Below are positions 1 through 6,445 of a DNA stretch of 6,445 bases, in pieces. The stretch comes from Neisseriaceae bacterium. GTDB lineage: Bacteria > Pseudomonadota > Gammaproteobacteria > Burkholderiales > Neisseriaceae. The position numbers and the translations under genes are program-made. The stretch spans positions 1-6,445 of the forward strand of contig JAGNPU010000111.1 of NCBI GenBank assembly GCA_017989485.1, read 5' to 3'. Each line of letters opens with the position of its first letter. Position 1 is the first letter of the stretch. The notes below the pieces were generated by a model. The model was not told the DNA's origin. It saw nothing but the letters and a program-made list of their open reading frames with translations, and ran no database searches.

Positions 1-1067
1 CGGCCCTGTTGGACAGGCTAAAACTCACCGAAGCCACGGTGCACAGCATGGCCGAAGGCGTCCGCCAGGTGGCCGGCCTGCCCGACCCAATCGGGGAGAT
101 GGGGGAGTTTGCCTACCGTCCTTCCGGCATACAGGTGGGTAAAATGCGCGTGCCTTTGGGCGTGGTGGGGATTATTTACGAGTCGCGTCCGAACGTGACC
201 GCTGATGCGGCCGCCTTGTGCATTAAGTCGGGCAACGCCAGCGTGTTGCGCGGCGGCAGCGAAGCCTTTGCCTGCAATATGGTGATCGCCAAGCTGATCA
301 AGCAAGGTCTGGCCGAAGCAGGTCTGCCGGCCGACTGCGTGCAGGTGGTGGAAAACACTGACCGCGACAGCGTCGGCGCCATGTTGCAACTGCCTGAGTT
401 CATCGACGTCATCATTCCGCGTGGCGGCAAGGGGCTGGTCAAACGCATCAGCGACGAAGCCAAAATGCCGGTGATCAAACATTTAGACGGCGTTTGCCAC
501 ACCTTCATCGACGAAGGGGCTGACCTGGCCAAGGCCGTCAGCATCGCCGTGAACGCCAAAACCTCACGCTATGGCACCTGCAATACCATGGAAACCCTGT
601 TGGTGCACGCCGCGATCGCGCCGGCGGTCCTGCCCCTGTTACAGCAGGCTTATGCCGAGAAAGAGGTGGCCTTACGCGGCTGTGAACAAACGCGGCAAAT
701 CTTGGTCCAAGGCGTACAAAGCGCAAGCGAAGAAGATTGGTGGACGGAGTATTTGGCCCCCATACTGTCGATTAAGGTCGTGGCGTCGTTGGCCGAGGCC
801 ATTGCCCACATCAATCATTATGGCAGCCACCACACCGACGCGATTGTGAGTGAGTCCTACCACAACACCCAGGCGTTTTTGCGCCAGGTGGACTCGGCCA
901 GCGTGGTGCTGAATGCATCGACCCGCTTCGCCGATGGTTTTGAGTATGGTTTGGGTGCCGAAATTGGCATTTCAACCGACAAGATACACGCCCGTGGCCC
1001 CGTCGGCCTACACGGCCTCACCAACCAGAAGTGGGTGGTGTTTGGCAGCGGCCAAATCAGGGTTTAA
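1..1067 (+). CDS. proA: Glutamate-5-semialdehyde dehydrogenase (gamma-glutamyl phosphate reductase), 5'-truncated by window edge
   Basis: ProA is the cytoplasmic, NADPH-dependent enzyme that reduces gamma-glutamyl phosphate to glutamate-5-semialdehyde, the second step of proline synthesis after ProB. The frame is open from the first full codon (base 3) to TAA at 1065-1067, giving 354 visible residues. The first residues, ALLDRLKLT, align with about residue 61 of E. coli ProA (417 aa), so roughly 60 N-terminal residues lie outside the window; the TTG at 9 is an internal Leu codon, not a start. Family signatures seen: [18 protein letters not shown] near the visible N-terminus, [28 protein letters not shown] with the catalytic cysteine codon at 579-581, and the C-terminal ASTRFADG and LGAEIGIST blocks. 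No frameshift or missing key residue is seen. No clear terminator follows, so some transcripts may continue into htpX. proB is not visible. Confidence 0.96.
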   Translation, partial: ALLDRLKLTEATVHSMAEGVRQVAGLPDPIGEMGEFAYRPSGIQVGKMRVPLGVVGIIYESRPNVTADAAALCIKSGNASVLRGGSEAFACNMVIAKLIKQGLAEAGLPADCVQVVENTDRDSVGAMLQLPEFIDVIIPRGGKGLVKRISDEAKMPVIKHLDGVCHTFIDEGADLAKAVSIAVNAKTSRYGTCNTMETLLVHAAIAPAVLPLLQQAYAEKEVALRGCEQTRQILVQGVQSASEEDWWTEYLAPILSIKVVASLAEAIAHINHYGSHHTDAIVSESYHNTQAFLRQVDSASVVLNASTRFADGFEYGLGAEIGISTDKIHARGPVGLHGLTNQKWVVFGSGQIRV

Positions 1068-1096
1068 TCACAACATGAATGATTTTGGCATGGGGC

Positions 1097-1125
1097 TTGA
1101 AATTCGCCGTTTTGCCAAGATTTAA
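1097..1125 (+). promoter_or_regulatory. Possible htpX promoter
   Basis: TTGAAA (1097-1102) is followed after 17 bases by ATTTAA (1120-1125), a loose sigma-70-like pair. The hexamer is preceded by C, so CTTGAAA also matches the -35 part of a heat-shock (sigma-32) promoter, which would suit htpX. However, the CCCCAT-type -10 expected for sigma-32 is not seen. An alternative -10, TATATT at 1130-1135, has no -35 at the right distance. This is weak evidence from motifs alone. Confidence 0.3.
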
Positions 1126-1148
1126 AGACTATATTCGGCTTTTTTATC

Positions 1149-1154
1149 AAGGGG
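1149..1154 (+). promoter_or_regulatory. Ribosome binding site of htpX
   Basis: AAGGGG can pair with the 16S 3' end, with one G-U pair, and lies 6 bases before the GTG at 1161. It decides that start: no other in-frame start nearby has such a site, and the resulting N-terminus ([11 protein letters not shown]) matches the family. Confidence 0.7.
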
Positions 1155-1160
1155 ATTTCT

Positions 1161-2024
1161 GTGAAACGTATTTTTCTATTTTTATTGACCAACATCGCGG
1201 TATTGGTGGTCATCAGCGTCATCTTAAGCATTTTTGGCTTAAGCGGACGCACCGACAATATGGGCCAGCTCTTGGCCTTCTCGGCGGTGGTCGGCTTTAC
1301 CGGCTCGATCATTTCTTTATTGATGTCTAAATGGATGGCCAAGCGCTCAACCGGCGCCCAGGTGATTACCCAACCGGCCAATGAGATGGAAGCCTGGCTG
1401 GTGCACACCGTTGAGCGTCAGGCGCAAATGGCGGGGATTAAAACCCCAGAAGTGGCGATTTACTACGCCGATGAGCCGAATGCGTTCGCCACCGGCCCCA
1501 GCAAGAACAATTCATTGGTGGCGGTGAGCTCGGGCCTGTTAAACCTGATGACGCGTGACGAAGCCGAAGCGGTATTGGCCCACGAAGTGTCTCACGTGGC
1601 CAACGGCGACATGGTAACCCTGACCCTGATTCAAGGCGTGGTGAATACCTTTGTGGTGTTCCTGTCTCGTCTGATCGCCAACATGATCAGCAACGCCATG
1701 TCTAACGGGCGTGAAGGCGGTATGGGGGCTTTGGCCTATATGGCGGTGACCATCGTCTTGCAAATCGTGTTTGGCATGTTGGCCAGCCTGGTGGTGATGT
1801 GGTTTAGCCGCAAGCGCGAATACCGCGCCGACGCCGGTGCCGCTAAGCTGGCGGGTGCCCCAAAAATGATTGCGGCGCTCAAACGTTTGCATGGCAGCAG
1901 CGAAGAAAGCCTGCCCAAAGAAATGATGGCGATGGGCATTGCGGGCGGAGGCGATTCTTTGTTCAGCACCCACCCGTCTATTGAAAACCGCATCGCGGCA
2001 TTGAGCAACCATACCGGTTTGTAA
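1161..2024 (+). CDS. htpX: Membrane-bound zinc metalloprotease HtpX (M48B family)
   Basis: HtpX is an inner-membrane protease with a cytoplasmic active site that degrades misfolded membrane proteins, acting alongside FtsH. The product is 287 aa (E. coli: 293) and appears complete. Two N-terminal hydrophobic segments lie at about residues 5-26 and 36-55. The zinc motif HExxH is HEVSH at 141-145, followed by the conserved NGD. The third zinc ligand is Glu220 in KREYRADAG. Two further hydrophobic stretches lie at about 154-176 and 191-213, with a Gly-rich linker (about 183-189) between them. The conserved C-terminal THPS..NRIAAL segment is present. The start is GTG at 1161, chosen for its Shine-Dalgarno site and the match to the family N-terminus. 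It lies 93 bases after proA and converges on the yitT-like gene across a shared terminator. In E. coli htpX responds to membrane stress through Cpx; I see no recognisable CpxR site here. Confidence 0.96.
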   Translation: MKRIFLFLLTNIAVLVVISVILSIFGLSGRTDNMGQLLAFSAVVGFTGSIISLLMSKWMAKRSTGAQVITQPANEMEAWLVHTVERQAQMAGIKTPEVAIYYADEPNAFATGPSKNNSLVAVSSGLLNLMTRDEAEAVLAHEVSHVANGDMVTLTLIQGVVNTFVVFLSRLIANMISNAMSNGREGGMGALAYMAVTIVLQIVFGMLASLVVMWFSRKREYRADAGAAKLAGAPKMIAALKRLHGSSEESLPKEMMAMGIAGGGDSLFSTHPSIENRIAALSNHTGL

Positions 2025-2039
2025 CCCTATGGCGGCACA

Positions 2040-2074
2040 CACAAAAACCCACCGAAGTGGGTTTTTGTGGTTTT
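2040..2074. terminator. Bidirectional rho-independent terminator between htpX and the yitT-like gene
   Basis: A perfect 13-bp stem pairs 2040-2052 (CACAAAAACCCAC) with 2057-2069 (GTGGGTTTTTGTG) around a four-base loop. On the + strand the hairpin is followed by GTTTT. On the - strand the loop reads TTCG closed by a C-G pair, the exceptionally stable cUUCGg tetraloop, although the bases after it (TGTGTG) are only partly T. The A5/T5 blocks inside the stem supply U-rich 3' arms in both directions. It lies 15 bases after the htpX stop and 17 bases from the yitT stop, so it most likely ends both transcripts. Confidence 0.85.
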
Positions 2075-2086
2075 GGGGCCTAGACG

Positions 2087-2710
2087 CTAGGGCTTAGGGT
2101 GGTGGCGATCATGGTGGTTGAGGAGCACGTTCAAAATCCAGGAGTAGCCATAGCTAAAGGCCACGCCGATGACGACGGAGCGCCAGCCAAAGACCAGCCA
2201 GCCCAGTGCCAGCACCGCAAAGTTTAAATAGCGTAGGGTGTGGGCCACCTGTGTACGGGGGTGGCGTTTGTGGATGATGAGGGCCACGGCGTCTAGCCCC
2301 GCCGTCGAGGCGTTGGCCGATAAACAACAATAATAGCCAAAGGCGATGGCGGCGCAGGCGAGGCTGACGTCGATGGCCATGTGGCTGGTCAGGTCAAAGG
2401 GCTGGCTGTAGAAGAACGAGAAAAACAACATAAACAGGCCGCTGCTGAGCAGCGATTTGAAAAACACGCTGCGGCCCAGAAAAACCCAGCACAGCAGCAA
2501 CAACAGAATGGCCAGGCCATTGGTCAAATACAGCAGCGGCCAGCCGCTGAGGCCGTTGATGACCATAGACAGGCTGGTGACGCCGCCGTTGATGATTTGG
2601 TGCGGCACCATCCACTTGGCGTAGGCCAGGCCCATGGCGACGTTGCCCATGAGGATTTTGCTCAGGTCCCAAATCAGGCCAGGGGTGAGGCGGGAAGTGT
2701 GGATAGCCAT
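2087..2710 (-). CDS. YitT-family multipass membrane protein, short form without a C-terminal DUF2179 domain
   Basis: A 207-aa hydrophobic protein with several probable membrane segments at about residues 20-38, 56-79, 86-104, 111-133 and 162-197. It carries GGVTSLS at 42-48 and ASTAGLDAVALII at 134-146, matching the GGVTG-like and STGGtDiia motifs of the YitT family (Pfam YitT_membrane, formerly DUF161). Many Firmicute members are about 280 aa with a soluble C-terminal DUF2179 domain. This one ends just after the membrane region with a short His-rich tail (HHDRHHPKP). The biochemical function of the family is not established, so no substrate is proposed. The ATG at 2710 is the first in frame and gives a sensible N-terminus, but no good Shine-Dalgarno sequence precedes it. 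The gene is divergent from alaS and convergent with htpX. Family call firm, function unknown. Confidence 0.85.
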   Translation of the reverse strand: MAIHTSRLTPGLIWDLSKILMGNVAMGLAYAKWMVPHQIINGGVTSLSMVINGLSGWPLLYLTNGLAILLLLLCWVFLGRSVFFKSLLSSGLFMLFFSFFYSQPFDLTSHMAIDVSLACAAIAFGYYCCLSANASTAGLDAVALIIHKRHPRTQVAHTLRYLNFAVLALGWLVFGWRSVVIGVAFSYGYSWILNVLLNHHDRHHPKP

Positions 2711-2733
2711 GTTGATCTATATTGGGTTAATCG

Positions 2734-2753
2734 TTTGCTTATTCTAAGCCAAA
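2734..2753 (-). promoter_or_regulatory. Possible -10 region of the yitT-like gene, inside a small dyad
   Basis: On the - strand TAGAAT (2741-2746) matches the sigma-70 -10 box in five of six positions and would place the transcript start about 24 bases before the ATG. No good -35 is seen; the best is GGCCCT or TGGCCC at 17-18 bases. The box sits in the dyad GCTTA-TTC-TAAGC (2737-2749), which extends with three T-A pairs if C2750 is bulged. Confidence 0.28.
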
Positions 2754-2851
2754 GGCCATGACCAGGGCCAGCCGCGGGAGGGAAACAGGGGTCGGCGCAG
2801 CCAAAAGGATGAAAGGCATGATAAAAAATCCCTATGGTCGGTGCGGATGAG

Positions 2852-2880
2852 CAGACAAGCCTTTAAAATCAAGGTAAGAT
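2852..2880 (+). promoter_or_regulatory. Possible upstream alaS promoter
   Basis: CAGACA (2852-2857) and TAAGAT (2875-2880) are 17 bases apart and match sigma-70 boxes in four and four to five positions. It would give alaS a leader of about 70 bases. The spacer and -10 overlap the imperfect dyad TAAAATC-N7-GATTTA (2864-2883). This is an alternative to the closer promoter at 2895-2923, or an addition to it. Confidence 0.25.
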
Positions 2881-2894
2881 TTAGCCCTATATTT

Positions 2895-2923
2895 TTGACT
2901 AAACGCGCCATAAAATCATAACC
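2895..2923 (+). promoter_or_regulatory. Possible alaS promoter
   Basis: TTGACT (2895-2900) is a five-of-six match to the -35 box. After 17 bases comes ATAACC (2918-2923), a poor -10; TCATAA (2916-2921) is an alternative at 15 bases. Transcription would start near 2930, about 27 bases before the alaS ATG. The -10 lies exactly between the arms of the perfect dyad at 2911-2935. Confidence 0.4.
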
Positions 2924-2935
2924 CGCGCGATTTTA
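2911..2935. promoter_or_regulatory. Perfect dyad over the alaS -10 and start region, candidate operator
   Basis: TAAAATC (2911-2917) and GATTTTA (2929-2935) form a perfect 7-bp inverted repeat with an 11-base centre that holds the presumed -10. A related, imperfect pair lies upstream at 2864-2883. In E. coli AlaRS is known to repress its own gene by binding a palindrome around the transcription start. The position here is comparable, but binding is inference and AT-rich arms can arise by chance. Confidence 0.35.
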
Positions 2936-2956
2936 ATTGTTAGGTACACAATAGCC

Positions 2957-5578
<2,622 letters not shown>

Positions 5579-5596
5579 GGCGAGACGGCACCCCCT

Positions 5597-5634
5597 AACC
5601 ACCGCAACGGCTGAGCCGTTGCGGTGGTTTTTTT
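5597..5634 (+). terminator. Strong rho-independent terminator of alaS
   Basis: A perfect 15-bp stem pairs 5597-5611 (AACCACCGCAACGGC) with 5615-5629, with a TGA loop and a T-tract reaching 5634. On the opposite strand no T-run follows (TTAGGGGG), so it should work mainly for alaS. The T-tract overlaps the last bases of the convergent ydcF-like gene. Confidence 0.93.
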
Positions 5635-6235
5635 ATGGCGCGTCCGGATTGAAGTGCTGGAACAAATAGGCGTAAAAGGCGGCGAACTCTCTGGGCAGGG
5701 CGTAGAGGTCACGCCATTCGGCGTAGCGCGGTGCGGCGCCTTGGACGTGCTGAAAGCCGTGGTGTCGAAACAGCATTTTGCTGCGGGTGAGGTGGAAGTA
5801 TTGCGACACCACAATCAGGCTTTGGAACTCGGCGCGGCGAGGGTGGTGCTGCAGGTTGCGCGCCGAGAGGGCGGTGGTGTTGCCCAAGTCGTCGACGCTG
5901 ATGTCTGCGGCCGGCACGCCGTGCTCCAGCAAATAATCGCGCATGCGGCTGCCTTCATAATGGCCTTCTTTGCCGAGGCCGCCGCTGACCACAATGTGGC
6001 TGACCTGCTGTCGTTGATACAGGGCCAAACCGGTGGCCAAGCGCTGCGCTAGTCGCGGCGACAGGCTGCCGTCGGCGTTGCCCAACACAATGGCGACGTC
6101 GGCCGGCGCCTGTGGCGCGCTGAGGCCATCGTAAACCACATAGGCGATGTGGCCGCCTAGCCATAAGGCCAGGGGGAGCAAGAAATAAAACAGCCGCTGC
6201 TGAAAAGAGTAGGTTCGGGTCGAGGGCATCAACAT
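5633..6235 (-). CDS. SanA/YdcF-family (DUF218) membrane-anchored protein
   Basis: A 200-aa protein with one N-terminal membrane segment (about residues 14-36) and a DUF218 domain, probably facing the periplasm. Seen in order: DVAIVLGN at 46-53, SPRLAQRLATGLALY around 59-73, VVSGG at 82-86, E94 in the usual acidic position of the next helix, DLGNTTALSARN at 116-127 matching the family's sT.eN block, and VVSQYFHLTRS at 142-152. Relatives include E. coli SanA, linked to envelope permeability to vancomycin, and YdcF, reported to bind S-adenosylmethionine; the reaction is not established. The start is uncertain among TTG 6238, ATG 6235 and ATG 6229. ATG 6235 is preferred because AGG (6245-6247) lies 9 bases upstream. 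The TAA stop (5633-5635) lies in the alaS terminator tract, so the two genes converge almost end to end. Family assignment good, role unknown. Confidence 0.88.
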   Translation of the reverse strand: MLMPSTRTYSFQQRLFYFLLPLALWLGGHIAYVVYDGLSAPQAPADVAIVLGNADGSLSPRLAQRLATGLALYQRQQVSHIVVSGGLGKEGHYEGSRMRDYLLEHGVPAADISVDDLGNTTALSARNLQHHPRRAEFQSLIVVSQYFHLTRSKMLFRHHGFQHVQGAAPRYAEWRDLYALPREFAAFYAYLFQHFNPDAP

Positions 6236-6266
6236 CAAGCTCAGCCTATTGGGTCAAAAGAGCAGG

Positions 6267-6295
6267 ATGATACAGGATAATCCGCGCCTCATAAA
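6267..6295 (-). promoter_or_regulatory. Possible promoter of the ydcF-like gene
   Basis: On the - strand TATCAT (6267-6272) matches the -10 box in five of six positions, with TTTATG (6290-6295) 17 bases upstream as a poor -35. The transcript would start near 6260, about 25 bases before ATG 6235. It overlaps the candidate rightward -10 at 6276-6281. Confidence 0.3.
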
Positions 6296-6384
6296 CGGTT
6301 TTGGGCCGAGGCTGAGGCAAGCTTGATGCAAGCCAAACAACCGCCCATAGGGCCGCTTAAGGCATTGCTTTAAGCGGCTTTTTT
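6276..6384 (+). ncRNA. Candidate small RNA transcript with its own terminator
   Basis: A rightward terminator (6352-6384) has no + strand gene to serve: everything to its left back to 5634 is the - strand ydcF-like gene. GATAAT at 6276-6281 is a five-of-six -10 box that could start a transcript near 6288, giving an RNA of about 97 bases. A small perfect hairpin, GCTTG-ATG-CAAGC, lies at 6321-6333, and CGGTT (6296-6300) can pair with AACCG (6339-6343) around it. There is no good -35 (GTCAAA at 6253-6258), no tRNA-like feature and no family I recognise. The class, start and existence of this RNA are inference; only the terminator is well supported. Confidence 0.25.
6352..6384 (+). terminator. 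Orphan rho-independent terminator pointing right
   Basis: GCCGCTTAA (6352-6360) pairs perfectly with TTAAGCGGC (6370-6378). The stem continues inward with a G-U and two G-C pairs to a three-base ATT loop, and six T's follow at 6379-6384. No T-run follows it on the - strand, so it acts on rightward transcripts. No upstream + strand gene explains it. Confidence 0.75.
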
Positions 6385-6388
6385 CTGG

Positions 6389-6419
6389 GCCATCGGCCTC
6401 GAAATCGTGGGCCGATGGC
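6389..6419. repeat. Perfect 10-bp inverted repeat
   Basis: GCCATCGGCC (6389-6398) is mirrored by GGCCGATGGC (6410-6419) across 11 bases, inside which CG-AAAT-CG can also pair. No T-tract follows on either strand, so it is not a canonical terminator. It begins 5 bases after the T-run of the preceding terminator. It could be a protein-binding dyad, an RNA structure at the start of a gene to the right, or one copy of a dispersed palindromic repeat. Confidence 0.6.
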
Positions 6420-6445
6420 ATAAGCCGTGGGCGTTTGCATTGGCA

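Noticed and set aside
1106..1145. GCCG...CGGC followed by six T's between proA and htpX, considered as a proA terminator.
   Set aside because: The stem is only 4 bp with a 26-base loop, too weak for an intrinsic terminator.
2381..2761. A 126-codon + strand frame opposite the yitT-like gene.
   Set aside because: Its Gln- and Ala-rich translation is the usual antisense shadow of a Leu-rich membrane protein gene, and the YitT frame has family motifs.
2790..2846. Near-direct repeat GGTCGGYGCRG at 2790-2800 and 2836-2846.
   Set aside because: Only 9 of 11 bases agree, with no relation to the promoters; likely chance in GC-rich sequence.
2758..2850. Thirty-codon + strand reading frame in the yitT-alaS intergenic region starting at ATG 2758.
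   Set aside because: No ribosome binding site, biased basic composition and no recognisable motif; expected by chance.
6254..6445. Frame open on the - strand for 63 codons from the right edge to a TGA 18 bases before the ydcF-like start, possibly the tail of an upstream operon gene.
   Set aside because: It runs through both hairpins, is rich in Cys and Arg, matches no family I know, and would be interrupted by structures that look non-coding. Sequence beyond the edge would settle it.
6407..6445. Possible + strand gene start at GTG 6407, whose first residues look like a basic N-terminus before a hydrophobic stretch.
   Set aside because: No Shine-Dalgarno site, only 13 codons visible, and it starts inside the loop of the inverted repeat.

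Overview
The window reads as an ordinary chromosomal housekeeping segment of a Gram-negative betaproteobacterium. The AlaRS, HtpX and ProA sequences resemble, from memory, their Neisseriaceae homologues, so order Neisseriales is the best guess (inference, no search run). By eye I found no copy of the 12-base AGGCCGTCTGAA-type DNA uptake sequence or its known dialects on either strand, which argues against the genus Neisseria itself. Base composition looks moderately GC-rich and even across the genes, with no insertion sequence, tRNA, rRNA or CRISPR array.

Layout, left to right: (1) the 3' 85% of proA (glutamate-5-semialdehyde dehydrogenase, proline synthesis), cut by the left edge, + strand. 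(2) htpX, a membrane zinc protease, + strand, 93 bases after proA with its own Shine-Dalgarno sequence and GTG start. (3) A two-way terminator hairpin shared with (4) a convergent short YitT-family membrane protein, - strand. (5) A 246-base divergent intergenic region that holds the yitT and alaS promoters and two dyads built on the half-site TAAAATC/GATTTTA. (6) Complete alaS (alanyl-tRNA synthetase), + strand, followed by a very strong terminator. (7) A convergent SanA/YdcF-like (DUF218) membrane-anchored protein, - strand, whose stop codon lies in the T-tract of the alaS terminator. (8) A right-hand intergenic region of about 200 bases with no convincing gene but with an orphan rightward terminator and a second perfect inverted repeat.

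The genes do not form one pathway. proA serves proline synthesis, alaS translation, htpX membrane-protein quality control, and the ydcF-like gene probably the cell envelope. The alternating strands (+ + - + -) and terminators at both convergent junctions suggest short independent transcripts; only proA-htpX may be read together. The least explained parts are the possible small RNA ending at the 6352-6384 terminator and the dyads over the alaS promoter, which recall the AlaRS autorepression known in E. coli. I see no sign of a wholly new multi-gene system here.
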